Assembly: GCA_964036045.1 (NCBI GenBank) | Contig: OZ038382.1 | Location: forward strand, 145,340,961-145,404,960 | From: Eutreptiella sp. 'Long Island Sound 2002' | Lineage: Eukaryota; Euglenozoa; Euglenophyceae; Eutreptiales; Eutreptiaceae | Length of the DNA stretch: 64,000 nucleotides | Direction: 5' to 3' | Shown: in pieces, positions 1-10,905 of the stretch | Position numbering within the stretch: position 1 is the stretch's first letter | How the letters are laid out: each line of letters begins with the position of its first letter | The notes under the pieces: generated by a model | The model's database searches: none | The model's input: only the letters and a program-made list of their open reading frames with translations | What the model was told of the DNA's origin: nothing | Translations under genes and position numbers: made by a program

Positions 1-915
1 CCATGAGCTGCAGGTAGGCTTCGCGTAGCATAGCTTTTTCGCCACCAACTTTCTCTTGGAATCCACATACTCCCTGAGCCTGGATCGAGGGTCCAGCTCC
101 TCATCCACGGGGTCTTCCACCCTCATGGAGAGTAGGGGTTTCAGTGGGGCGACGTACTCGGCGTTCTCCACTTCCTCCACACAGGTCTGCACGAAGAAGG
201 CGTCGTGCTCAGTTTCGTCTTCTGAGTGGATAGAGCTAGGTAGCTCAGATAGTCCACACTCAGAGACTCCATCAGGAACAGGTACATGACAGGGAGAGTT
301 GGGAGTGTTGGTGTCAGTCACGACGTACTCATCTCCTCCGGGTGTAGTTTCTACAGCATCTTGAGGTCGTAGGCGATCCTTCAAGTCACCCAAGGCGAGT
401 CCGTCACTTTCTCGCTGTATAGCCTGGACCAGAGTCGGGTCCAGATCCTCCCAGGGAATGGAGGTAAGACCTCCGTCCACCACGCTTAGCATACTCCCCC
501 ATCCGGGCTTCCCAATGGGCGTCTTGCGTCCCAGAGGCACGTAGATGGCCTCATCAGGTAACCGCACAGAGCTGATAGTCAGCTTGTCAAGGAGGGTTCG
601 CCAGTACTCGTTGCCCCCATGGGCTCCCCAATCGGGGGAACACAGGACCATACGGGAACGTTCCAAGGCCACCTTGGTCAGCACCTTCCCCAGTTCACTG
701 AACCTGGGGTTCCCGTAGGCCATCCCGAAAGAGGGCCAGTAAAATTTGTAGCTGCAGTTCTTCCCCTTGCTGCAGTAAAGGCCCAGTACATGTTGCTTGT
801 CGCTGGCAAACAACTCCACACTTAGGTCTTCTCGACAGTAACCCAACTCCTTCAGACCTTGGTCTAGGACTTCCCCCAATAGTTGATAGTCCTCAGTTTG
901 GAGGCCGCCATCATG
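1..915 (-). CDS. Retroelement pol fragment with DLFAS/Dam-like domain (continues off left edge)
   Basis: On the minus strand one frame is open from about 915 to base 1, although it has no ATG start of its own. It overlaps the end of the protease frame and lies in the -1 frame relative to it, so it is probably the next part of pol. Visible motifs are ELFASD (about 799-820), GNPRF (about 701-718) and SPDWG (about 627-639), spaced as in the domain of DIRS-like and some other retroelements that has DLFAS, PPF and P.W motifs, which resembles Dam-type N6-adenine methyltransferases with NPP(F/Y). Here the second motif reads NPRF, so activity is doubtful. An acidic, Ser/Glu-rich linker follows (about 100-400). 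Reverse transcriptase is expected further left, outside the window. The domain name is inferred from motifs. Confidence 0.55.
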
Positions 916-1334
916 TTAGAGGGCTCCTCCTTCGATAGCCTCAGGTAACTCGAGGTATGTTCCGACTGCTCCAGTGGCACAGACTCTCTGCCACTGCCGT
1001 GGTCCACATAGAGGAGGTAGGGCGCTTGCAGCGTCAGGGGGTGTATCTGGGAGTGCTGCACGAAGAAGTCAGTCCCCAGTACAAAGTCGAAGGCATCAGT
1101 GTCCATCACATAGAACCGATGGGCGATAGTCCTGGAGCCCATAGGTACCTCCACTTCACAGTCCCCGCAGCTGTGCACCACATGTCCATCCCCCATGTGC
1201 ATAGCGGCGGTGGTCATGGTGTTCTTCAGGCTCCCACAAGGTAAAGTTTTCTTGGCCACTATCGATATTGTGGCGCCAGTATCCAGTACCCCCAGGTATT
1301 CACGTCCCCCTAGTCGGATACGTACCCAAAACAC
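864..1334 (-). CDS. Retropepsin-like aspartic protease of a retroelement
   Basis: This 156-codon stretch carries the retropepsin signature: the active-site motif LGVLDTGATISIV near residues 14-26 (Asp18) and the C-terminal FDFVLGTDFF motif near residues 82-91. Retropepsins act as dimers and mature Gag and Pol in the particle. The stretch begins with GTG and lies in the same frame as the upstream gag, 30 nt after the gag UGA stop, so I read it as a gag-stop-pro readthrough product rather than a gene with its own start. It ends at a TAG (864-866), and the following pol frame is -1 to it, with a 50-nt overlap containing a run of five G (about 870-880). Whether this is programmed frameshifting or decay cannot be told from one copy. 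Confidence 0.85.
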   Translation of the reverse strand: MFWVRIRLGGREYLGVLDTGATISIVAKKTLPCGSLKNTMTTAAMHMGDGHVVHSCGDCEVEVPMGSRTIAHRFYVMDTDAFDFVLGTDFFVQHSQIHPLTLQAPYLLYVDHGSGRESVPLEQSEHTSSYLRLSKEEPSNMMAASKLRTINYWGKS

Positions 1335-1364
1335 CAGGTCTTGGGTGCCACCAGAGCGTCCCCG

Positions 1365-3866
1365 TCAGAACTCCGCGGGACAGGTCACCTCGAACCCCTT
1401 GTTCCGCAATTTGCGGGCCATCCTCATGAAACGGCTCCTCTTCTTAGCGTTGCCGTCATCACCACCTTCATGCTCACGCTTGGCTCCTTGTTCTTGCTGG
1501 GCCTGCGTTTGTGAGCGTGTGGTAGGTCCAGACTGCCCTCCAGAGGGCTCGGAGTTCCCCCCTGGATTAGGGTTGGGGTTGCTTCCGTTCTTGTCCTTGT
1601 TCTTGTTGTCGGGCTGGCGGTTAGCGCCTCCTCCTCGTCCACCTTGACCCTTGTCTTGTCCACCTTGGCCACGTCCTTTAGACTTGCCCTTGCCGGAGTC
1701 GTTGCCTTTGGCCTTGCCTCCACCTTTGCCTGAGCCTTTGCCAGGATCTTCCCCCTTAAGCTTCGCCGATAGGCGTTGCTTATGGTAGCACTCATCCTCG
1801 TAGTGCTTCCGCTTACCGCAGAATGCACACGTGATGGTGCAGCGGTAATGATCCGGCAGCTTCGCTTTGGCGCCGGTGTTCTTCTCGTGCTGCTTCCCCT
1901 GGACGACGAAGCAGTCTCGCTGCTCGCAGTCAGAGGCGTGCTGCAGGTGGCCCTGCTCATCTCTGGCATCACACCAGAATAGCTCCTTCACGTTCTCCAT
2001 TAGACGGGCGTGGGCGTGTTTGGGGGTAGTCCCCTGCCCAGGTCGGGACCCTTGGTACCCTTTGCCTCCAGAACCTCCACCACCAGGACGGTGGTTGTTC
2101 AAGTGCTGGTCGCTCTCCTTCTCCAGCGCCATCTCCAGGAGCAGCACGCATAGATCCTCGTAGCGGAGGGATCTAGCCTTGCGCTCAGCCATCAAACGGC
2201 ACTCGTCCCATAGCTCTCGGGGGAGCTTGGCGCACAACCAGAACAGCAGGTCATCGCTGCTGTAGGAACCGGGCGTCAGTCGTCCAGCCCAGTGATCCTG
2301 GTCAGCCAACAGCTCGGAGACCCTGCCAGGTCTGGGGTTATTGGGCAGCACGGGCAGGTTCTGGATCTCGGCCCTGATGGAGAGGTCGGTCTCGTAGGTC
2401 GGGTACTGCCTCTCCAGGGCAACCAACACATCGGCAAAGGTGGCGGAGTTAGTCACGATCTGCCTGACCTGCTTCTCCAGGTACTTGGTCTTGCAGCACT
2501 GCAGGAGCAGATCGCACTTCACTCGCCCACTCGCGTGGGTTTGGCCGGTCAGTCGTAGGAACCGGCCAAAGTTCTCAGCGAACTCGCTGAGGTCCCTGCC
2601 TGTGAACTCAGGCAGGTTGACCACTATCTTGGAGGTGGCAATAGCCTTCGCCTCCTGAGCTCGGCGTCCTTCAGGGCGTCGGGTCTTCTTCTTCTTCTTC
2701 TTCTTCTTCTTACCCTTGGGGTCCTCGGGGTCCTCAGGGTCATCGTCATCTGAGGGCGAAGAAGAATCCATCGACGGCGGCTCGTCATCGGAGGGGTGTC
2801 CGCCAAGATCACTAGAGCCATAAGGCTCTACGTCCACCATAGCCCTTAAGGCTGTCAGCCCCAGTTGGTCCAGCTCAGCCCTCGTCGAGTTCGTCACGTG
2901 GCTGTAGGGCAGCTGGGCCGTTTTCGGGACGAACGGACTTCTCGGTACTGCTGCAAGAGTCGGCATCCGTCGGCTCCTCAGGCTCCCCAGGGTATTTGTC
3001 AACCCTGCCGCCAGGTGGTTAGCCTGTACTCGGTGGGGTGACATTCCCACCGTCGTAGGTGACGCATGGGACGGGATCATCAGGGGCTCCAGTTTCTCCC
3101 TGATCTCTTGCGTGAGGTCGCCCACGATTTTTGAAGTGGCTCCTCGGAGCACATAGTTGATCTCCAACCGCGTCAGGGACCTGTTGGAGGATCTTCCCGA
3201 TCCTCTACTCCTGCCTCCAAGAGACTCTGGTCCTCTCCTCAACCCACTCAAGGGTGCATACCCAGGTGCATACCCAGGAGCATACCCAGGAACATCCACA
3301 TAGGTTCCAGTAGCGTGTAGTGGATGGGGATAATCAGCTGCATACCATCACGGCGCAGCGCTGGAAGCCACAGGCTCACTGGCAGTAGTTGCCTCATGGA
3401 GCGCAGTGGTAGGTCGGCCCATACCATAGGCGGGGTAGGGAGGCATGCCAGAAAAGCCTGTGCCCTCTGCCATAGGCGGGTTGGTTGAGGAAGTGGATGT
3501 TGCAGCGGCTGGGAGTGTGGTGGTTAAAGGAGAGGGTGATGCGTGGAGGCCAGAAGCGCTTGGTGCGCCTTCGAAGGTAGGGACATCCGTCGGGTCTTGC
3601 CCTTGCTCCTCTCCTTCGTCTGCTCCTCCTCCAGCACTCTTCTCGCTCTCGTTCTCTCTCTTCCTCCTCACAGGCTGATGCTGAGAGACCACTTCTTCGA
3701 CAGACAGGGCCCCGAAGGCCATCTGAAGCCCATCCAGGGAGTCCTCAGCCGCGTCCACTGGCCCATGTAAGGGCTCCGCCGAAGGTACAACGCCAGGTGC
3801 CGGCCTGGCCGGTGCCTCAGGCGCTGGCGCCGTCTTCACGTCGGCGTCCTCCTTTCCTGGATCCAT
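1365..3866 (-). CDS. Gag polyprotein of an LTR/DIRS-type retroelement, with internal UGA
   Basis: Starting at the ATG at 3866, this frame runs 172 codons to a UGA at 3348-3350, then continues in the same frame for 660 codons to a UGA at 1365-1367. The N-terminal part is Ala/Pro/Ser-rich. The second part has four copies of a PGYA motif, an acidic patch followed by nine Lys (about 2690-2715), a capsid-like helical region (about 1990-2640 in the DNA) and one zinc knuckle CX2CX4HX4C (CAFCGKRKHYEDEC). It ends in a long Gly/Lys/Gln-rich basic tail suited to RNA binding. The terminal UGA is followed by CGG, a known leaky context, and the protease is in frame beyond it. The internal UGA is followed by UGG and could be a mutation. 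Confidence 0.75.
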
Positions 3867-4404
3867 CTTCTTTCACCCTTCTGCTTATTTTTGCCCGTAC
3901 TCGGCGCACTGGATGTACGGCACGGGGTTGCTGCCGGTGCGCAGAGACAGGCTGCCTCTTGCTACCAGAAAAGTTTATAGTGTTTTCAGCACTGTGTTTT
4001 TGCTTCTCCTGCTGCTTGCTGTTGCTGTAGGGTGTCCTGCTGCTTGTTTTGGGAGATGAAATGCTTTTGTTTGTTGAAATACAGTAAAGCCAAGTCAATC
4101 CAGGATAACCCAAGCCAGAAGTGTGCAAGGAGAAGAGAATCACGATCAAAGCATGAAGGGCTGCAGTGTAGACAGTGAAAGATGATTGGACATTCACAGA
4201 AACTGCAACTCAGGTCACAAATGAATGCATATTCACAAAGATAGCTGAAATGTTTTTGGAAAAGAGTTAGAAAACTGCCTCATTGTCACTCTCTCTCCAT
4301 AGTGCCATCTCAGGAGATGTGCACTCTTTGTTTTGGGTCCCATATGTGCTGAGGTGGCAGGGCATGTGGCGATGAGGTCACTGCCATGTCACATGGGATC
4401 TTCC
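3867..4404. other. Leader of the gag element, no gene seen
   Basis: No coding region is supported here. The gag element should have its leader and LTR in this stretch. A TGGTAGC on the minus strand at 3961-3967 resembles the start of an initiator-tRNA primer binding site, but the flanking bases do not give a clear LTR end (no CA just upstream), so LTR boundaries cannot be set. Confidence 0.3.
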
Positions 4405-4492
4405 TACTTAGCTAGGCTGACCAGGAATTGAACCCAGGACCTCTCAAAAAGAGGTGCCCAGCCCCCTAGGGTGCATACCACTAGGATAGCTA
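4405..4492 (-). repeat. tRNA-like sequence, probable SINE
   Basis: The minus strand has a good pol III B box (GGTTCAATTCC, 4424-4434) and an A-box-like TAGCTATCCTAGTGG (4478-4492), about 50 bp apart. Between them is a hairpin (ACCTC/GAGGT) like the long variable arm of Leu or Ser tRNAs. The acceptor arms do not pair, so this is more likely a tRNA-derived SINE or pseudo-tRNA than a working tRNA gene. Confidence 0.45.
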
Positions 4493-4759
4493 AGAATTCA
4501 TGGAAAAACATAGATAAATTCATAGGCTCTACTTTAGATATGTCAGTGCTCAGTCAACTCAGGAAAAGATGAATAGCTTCACATTGAAAGGGGAGTAAGG
4601 GGTCCACTCCATATCCTGATTGGGTGTTTGGTTCCATAGGTCAAAATGTGTTATCACCACTTTTGGTTGGACCAATACTAAGATAAAAATGCATGGATGC
4701 TCAGTGCATCTCTAATACAACTAGAGTATGTCTCAAAGCATTGGAAAAGCACTTTTTCT

Positions 4760-5995
4760 TACTATTGGTCATGCCGAGTAGCCATGCTGATGGCTCGACT
4801 AGTGGCTTGGCACTGGAAATATACCTTCCGAGTTGTCCGTGGAGAGGCTTCAAGTGAGGGCATCACAGCTTTTGCAACAGGTTCTTCAACAGATTGTGGG
4901 GGTGCTTGATAGGCCGGGCGGCAAGGATCAAGGTTGGCAAGAAAATCGGCAGGGGAGAATGGGGAGATGTGTGCCCTTCTGAATTCGTTCATGGTGACAC
5001 TAAGAGTGACACAGTGCATCGAAGACTCGGTGACAAATTTCGCAAACAAAAGGGTGTTATGCTCTTGCCTCTGTTCTTGTTGCGCCCCTCACGCTGTCTT
5101 TTTTTTAGAGCTGCTTTGAAGGGCATAAAAACACTCAAGTCCAATGGCTGGACCACATCAGTTAAGTGGCTGGGGAGCACCACAACATGCTCCTAATTTT
5201 ACAGCCTCCTCAATGATGGCTCTTGACAAATGTGTTTAGCTGCCATCCCCAATGAGGACAACAGCCTTGTATGGGTTTGAAGTTGGGGGAGTAAGGGAGG
5301 CAAAATCCTTCAGCCACTCCATGAAAATGTCCTTTGGGGACCAGCGGGCTTTGGTGGCTTTCACTGAGATTGGGCAGACCTCATGTTGAAAAAGGTCTCT
5401 TCAAGTTGGAGCACTGGGGTACAAAAGAGCACGACGAACATAAAAGCCACCAGCACGTACTCATGCCACCAGGGTTACGTGGTGTATGCTTACGTGGCGT
5501 AGCCTCTCCTCGTGGCGCAAATTTTAGTACCTCTTAAGACATACACTCTAAGACTACCCGTGTCAAAGTCATTGAACATGCCTGACTCGTCTTCATTGCA
5601 CACATATTGCGCATCGTACCCCACTTTGGCGAGCGCGGGACCCAAGGACTCATTAAACCAGGTCGTCCAATCGTCTTTCGTCAGCTTCTTGTCTTGGCGC
5701 ACACTCTCAGCATGCTGCGCAAGGCGACCGGACACCTCAAAGTGGCGAGGAAGAAAGAGGTGCCACCACTTGTCCATACTCTTAAGCGTAAGCGTCGACG
5801 ACGGCCCGTCATCTATTCGCACCATGTCATTGTGCATCCTGGATGCCTCGCTGATAATGTCCTCCCTTGCCGGTGGCCTTCCTTGGTGATGCTCTCGCTG
5901 CAACCACTCAATCAGTGCGCTTCCATCCACCAAAGGCATGGGTCCTCCGGGCTTCGGCTGCAAGGTCTCAATAGGTACAATAGTGATCCAAAAAG
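4760..5995 (-). pseudogene. Tigger/pogo-type DNA transposase remnant (CENP-B HTH + DDE)
   Basis: Read on the minus strand, successive pieces match the order of a pogo/Tigger transposase. A CENP-B-type HTH comes first (EWLQREHHQGRPPAREDI and KWWHLFLPRH, about 5740-5900). Next is the first catalytic-Asp block (CNEDESGMFND, about 5570-5610), then a DDE block (about 5240-5340, ending LIGDGS). After it come the HLTDVVQPLDLSVF block (about 5110-5170) and a tail block FRRAHISPFSPADF (about 4940-4990). The copy is dead: a stop follows GDGS near 5240, at least two frameshifts are needed, and the usual Asn-Ala-Pro-Ser-His after the second Asp is lost. These enzymes cut and paste DNA at TA sites. I could not identify terminal inverted repeats. 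Confidence 0.8.
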
Positions 5996-5999
5996 AGAT

Positions 6000-8950
6000 G
6001 GCAAACCACGGAAAACACTTCCACCACTACAGCCGAGGTATCCTCCTTGGCATCAACTTCCCGAACAAACGCCAATATCGGCGCAAGTCCTTTTTGACGT
6101 TTTATATTATCATATCTTTAAGAAGAGAAGCAGCTAAAGGACTGGCTAACTACGGTGGCATTCTACGTCGCAACAGGCTGAACAAGCAAGTTGATAAATG
6201 CGGTTCATCGCATTGAATGGTTCTGGCCGGTAAGAGTGTGGCCTTCAGCTTCCAAACAACTAGCAAGTGGCCTCACACGACATGTGTGCCATGACTTTGC
6301 AGACTGACTGTGAAAAGACTTAGACGAGTAACGGCAAGAAGTTGTCAATAGCAACCGAAGTTACCAAGCATCGGCTAAGACTCGGCTGCAGATCGTCCAT
6401 CTCCGGGCATCTGCACTCGGTGACGGCACCAATAAACCAAAAGTGGTATATGTCCATGCTACCGCCGCATCACCATCCACCATTAGTTCGGATCAACATA
6501 CGTCAATTCTGGTGGACGTACGCAACGACCAGTCTACCCGCCCTAAAATGCTCGCTGCCGCTTCACTTCTATACGGCATGAAGAGACCTCCGTCGGATGA
6601 CAGGTAATGCAAACATGTAGCAGAAAACATTCGGAGCAAATAGTTTCGTGGCCATCCATGCGAAGCCCGAACAGCACACCAACCTTCCGTGGACTAAAGT
6701 TGCAGAACAAAAGTAGCAATGTCTGAAAAGAGCACATTTCTGAAAACAGCCTGCACACTTCCGTAGATGGTGGTCAAAGTTGAAGCAACTCAAGACCTCC
6801 TCTCGCAGCCGGAAATGGAAATACGAATGACTTGACGTGTGTGGCCTTCAACATCGGTGGCAAAAAGAAGAATATGGGTGGACCAAAACATCTCGGTAAC
6901 CTCTGAGACACAAGGCGGAGAAATAACACATCTTTCAAGCTGAATGAGCAGCTGTCGCAGAAAAGCTGCTCGCCGAAAATTTTTAAAAAATGGTCGTATG
7001 AATCATGACAGCCTACATCTTGTTTTAGCATGTGGTGAACATTTCGCGGAGTGTTGCCTGAATGACCTTACGAGCCGTTGTACATGAAAAAGAAGTCATG
7101 CCCGAAGCCTTCCACAACGACTGCTTCGCAACCTGCACCGTACTTCTAACAGATCCAAACTTAGATACAGAGCACATTGTTCCTGCGCAGCAACACAGAA
7201 AATGTGACCGCTTGGAGAAGAGTTAGATTTTTGAGGATTAGGCTGCAACGTCTGCAGCCTAAATCCTCAAAAACCACCGACAGAGCTGCCGAATATACCT
7301 GTATCGCAGTGGTAGCAGACAGCAAGTGCTCTTACATTGCTGCTCCATGTGGCTGTTTTCAACCGCCGTACCAACAGGGCGCTGCCCAAGATGATGTCCC
7401 GGACCTATCCTTCGCAAAGCAGGACCAGCGTCGCCAACATGTGCGGAAAAATTGTTACGTACACAGCGTGGGATGGCCGCTTGTGGGCTGCAGCAAAAGC
7501 CCGGTGTTGCCGCCACCGTAAAAGACGGACGGGTATAAGAAAGCGTTGGTGACTCTAGTCACCATGCTTGCCGAAATCTTTGAAGAGACGAATCAATGGC
7601 ACAAACGCGACAAAGGGTCGAAAATGAGATGGCCAAAACGATACCGAAAACCTTCAGAAACTTGATCTAACCGCATAAAACTGTGGAGGTGGTTAGAAAG
7701 TATAAAGCTGCCAAAGCGGAGCACAAAATACGGTGCAATCAGCAATCAGAACAAATTCAAAGAAGCAAAAAAGAAGTAGAAAGAGGAAAAGAAGAGAAAA
7801 ATGGAGAAAAGAAAACATGGGAGAAGAAATAAAAGGCTGTGGTGAGCATGAAACACACTGGCTCCAGCGCGCCAAAGAAATGGGACTTGGAAAAATGAAG
7901 ACGAAAAATGATCAAATCATCAACCGGAGCGAGTGGTACGCAAAAATAACGATGGTCAATCAATGCGGCGCCAAAAGGTTTTGGCAAACCACGGGCATCA
8001 AAAAATACTGTGGCCCACAAAATCTCATTCTTTGCCATATCCACTGCCGAAGCAGTGAACGCATTGCCCGGAACGGGTCCACCGCTGGCAGCCAAAGCAG
8101 CAGCAGTCAGGAGCCTAGAAAACCTCGCCGCCGAACATGCGCTAAAATGCGACAAAGAGGTAGACACGGGCAGAGCGGCCGACAACGTCACTATGCCAGG
8201 ACGACAACGAAAAGAAACGCTAGGTGTCGAAGAAAAAGACAGAAACACCAAAAGAAGCTGGCTCGAATCGGGTAGCCAAGATATAATAGATGAAAAACTG
8301 CGGTGCATCGGTTTCTGTCCCCCTAAGTTTACCCGCCTACGGGTCACAAATATTTTTTTCTGGTTTCTACGTGTCACATAAAAAGGTTGACAACAAATGA
8401 ATATGATGGTAACAGGACGCACTCGGCACAATTGCCTACTAACCTTCTGGCGTGCACGGGTTTCGGCGTATAGCTGCCGACTCTTTGATGAATTGCTTCG
8501 TCGCAGCATGGCTGCGGAGGCTCCCATTGACCCAACAATGCGCGCCCTCTGCGGCTTCCATCTTGTAAATGGCGGAGGGTGTTATTTTTGAACTGGGCGA
8601 CGCGTATTGCGTTCTTTACATCATGTTTCACGAAAACTTTTCTTTGCCCAGTACTATGCCTGCTTTACTCGGGATACACATAGAAAAACAAACATTCTGA
8701 ACTTCAGAAAAAACTTCTGCTTTTTTGTTAATGGGCCACACATTTTCAAAAAAAAATCAATCAATCAAACCTTTAAGCTGAAATCGGCTAAAATGTGATG
8801 TAAATGCCTTTTCGCTAAAATGTCACGTTTGCCGGAACATTTTTCTTGCAAACCACTACAGCACGACAAAGTACAACCAAAATGAAAAAAATTGGACACC
8901 AAAATAGTGGAGGGCCCAGGCAGTAAACCTTTTTCGGCATTAAAAAATTG
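6000..8950. other. No recognisable gene
   Basis: AT-richer DNA with several medium open frames on both strands (for example 7733-8275 plus, 7757-8527 minus), none with a motif I recognise. The plus frame at 7733 begins Lys/Arg-rich, which is what A/G-rich DNA yields by chance. The only clear structure is the hairpin at 7228-7273. Confidence 0.4.
7228..7273. repeat. Near-perfect inverted repeat (20-bp arms, 5-nt spacer)
   Basis: Arms at 7228-7247 and 7253-7273 are reverse complements apart from one extra A in the right arm, with spacer ACGTC. The outer ends are T5/A5 runs. It could be a cruciform-forming site, a head-to-head junction of two element ends, or an RNA hairpin. Confidence 0.7.
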
Positions 8951-8989
8951 ATTGATGTTGATAACATGGCGGTGTGCGGAGAAGGGGGG

Positions 8990-10200
8990 AGGGGTTCAAA
9001 AATTGTGCAAAATGCCACGTTGGCGCAGTCCACCACCGCCCAACGCGGTTTTGCACCACGCACACCATAGCACATGGCGTTGTTGTCCGTCACCGATGCC
9101 ACGCGGGAGCCCGGCAGCAGCAGCTCGTGACGCCATTTCACAACCTTGAAAGCGCGCATGGGCTGAGCCCAAGCCGAGCGCCGAGAGTGGCCATACCATC
9201 CTTCCATAGTCTCAAAGATGCGGCCATCCCGGAACTATATGTGACCACTGTACCCTGTACCGCTCAAATCCATGATGGCAACCGCCGCGTAATCATCGTC
9301 GACGAGGGAAAACGAAAGCGGGCAGCAGGTGAGAACGGGCAGGTGGGCGGCCAAAAACCCCAAAAAAGAGAACCAGGGCATTCACGACCCCGGGCATAAT
9401 GGGAAACCGCATATCCCAGCTGCCAACCTGCTTGCCCACGCAAGCAAACAAATGGACAACATCCCTATGGTCACAAAGCGACGCGTTGAAAATGTTTGCC
9501 ATTGACGTGCACAGCCTAAGCAGCCAGGCGATGGCGCGTCACGACGACGTCGGGATCATTGCATGCAGCACGCAAACGCGCGAAGGCGCTCTCTAGCTTG
9601 GCCACCTTGCGCGGCTGGTTCCACACATGGCAGCCGACATACTTCTCTGTTAAAATGGCCCAGGTCCTCTACCCAGCTGCGCGACACGCCGCAAAACGTC
9701 TGCTATAGAAAAAGGAAGACGAACCTTGCGGCCATCAATGTGGAAATCGTTCACGACAACAGAGCACTGCGCCACATTCGTCACGTAAAGCTGCACGGCT
9801 GCCATGAAACGCTCCGAATCATCCAAGCAGAAGATTACTTTGTCGAACATGGAGGTAACGAACACCCCCTCCATCTGGTTGATTGCCTGCATAGGGGCCC
9901 ACATTGTAGTATTTGCAATGCTATAAAATTGAGTCGCGCCCATGCGGAGGCGCTCCAAGCAGATGAGATAATGGTTTGCACTTTCCCAGCGGAAACGCAT
10001 GGTAGAGCGCACCACATGGTAAATACCCACATTCAGCAAAAAAAAAACCCAATCCAACCGGGCAAAATGGTCGAGCGCCAAGCGATACGCGTAGACGGAG
10101 ATGCGGTGTCGGCGCTAAACGCTCGAAGGGTAGGAGAGTGGTGGAACCAGAGACTGTTGGAAAAAAAGAATTGTAGAAGGTTTCAAAGATAGGTTGCCTA
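8990..10200 (-). pseudogene. Decayed minus-strand coding region of unknown family
   Basis: Protein-like segments follow one another on the minus strand with frameshifts and stops between them. A 143-codon open stretch (9650-10081) contains FHIDGRKVRLPF. The segment EKYVGCHVWNQPRKVAKLES continues in another frame (about 9590-9645), and further pieces lie at 9293-9502 and 8996-9207. Residue composition is balanced and unlike the low-complexity frames nearby. I do not recognise the family. It lies downstream of, and on the same strand as, the ubiquitin-like block at 10364-10598 and may have been part of the same gene or element. Confidence 0.35.
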
Positions 10201-10363
10201 CGCTGCTTGGCAAACCGGAGGACGGGGAACCTGCTGACTGCAGACAGAGTGTTCTGGCGCCAAGCCGGATTTTGCCCACCTCTAGGAACCTGGCCCACAG
10301 CCCCTGCGTGAACCTGGAGATCAGCACCTCTGACTTGGCGAATGGGCGCCGGTCGGCAACCAA

Positions 10364-10598
10364 TCATCGAGGACACGCTCGCATTGGCGCAACCAATTGC
10401 AGAGTGGATTCCTTCTTAACACCGTAGTCTGCGAGCGTATGGCCAACCTCCAGCTGTTTGCCCGCATAAAGCATTCGCTGCATGGCGGGGGACAAAAACC
10501 TTCACTTGGAGGGCCAGCTTGACGGCTCCAATGGGATCGGCAGATGCGACCTCCAGGGTCATGGTAACCCCCGACAAAATTGTCACAAAGATTTGCAA
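10364..10598 (-). pseudogene. Ubiquitin-like domain, frameshifted
   Basis: The minus strand encodes LQIFVTILSGVTMTLEVAS at 10598 downward, closely matching the start of ubiquitin (MQIFVKTLTGKTITLEVES). After two small frame changes near 10490 it continues as [20 protein letters not shown] and KKESTLQLV, matching the second half of ubiquitin. The conserved LRLRGG end is replaced by APMRACPR and a stop, so it could not be conjugated normally. Its length (about 76 codons) equals one ubiquitin unit. Upstream in the same frame is a non-ubiquitin segment from 10745, so it may have been a fusion. I call it a pseudogene because of the frameshifts. Confidence 0.75.
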
Positions 10599-10740
10599 AC
10601 AGGGCCCGAGCGAACGCATACTCGGAGAGCCCTTGATGTGGCCGAAGTCCCCAAGGCCCAGTGGTTCGTACCCTCCGTTATATTGGACCAACCCACATAA
10701 ATACCGCGGCCACGGGAAACCCACAGGGAATTGTCCCGCT

Positions 10741-10905
10741 CTCACCTAGCAGAGGTGCCGGGACAGGGTCTGGGGACGGATGGAAAAAACTCCTGCCCTC
10801 GCCCGATGGGGGTGCTAGGACCGGGTTTAGGAACCACGAGAAAAGAATCCCACCCTCGCCCAACAGGGACGCCGGAACAAGGTCTGAGGACCACTGCGGG
10901 GGGAA
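10741..10905. repeat. Short tandem repeat, about 57-bp unit, nearly 3 copies
   Basis: Three imperfect copies share a block of the type CCTCGCCC..GG..GC..GGAC(A/C)(G/A)GGT(C/T)T, at about 10741, 10798 and 10855. Copies differ at many bases. Confidence 0.5.

Noticed and set aside
3957-3970. Primer binding site for the gag element
   Set aside because: TGGTAGC fits an initiator-tRNA site only partly, and no LTR end is visible beside it.
7733-8527. Lys/Arg-rich plus frame and Phe/Ser-rich minus frame
   Set aside because: Mirror images from purine-rich DNA; no motif on either strand.
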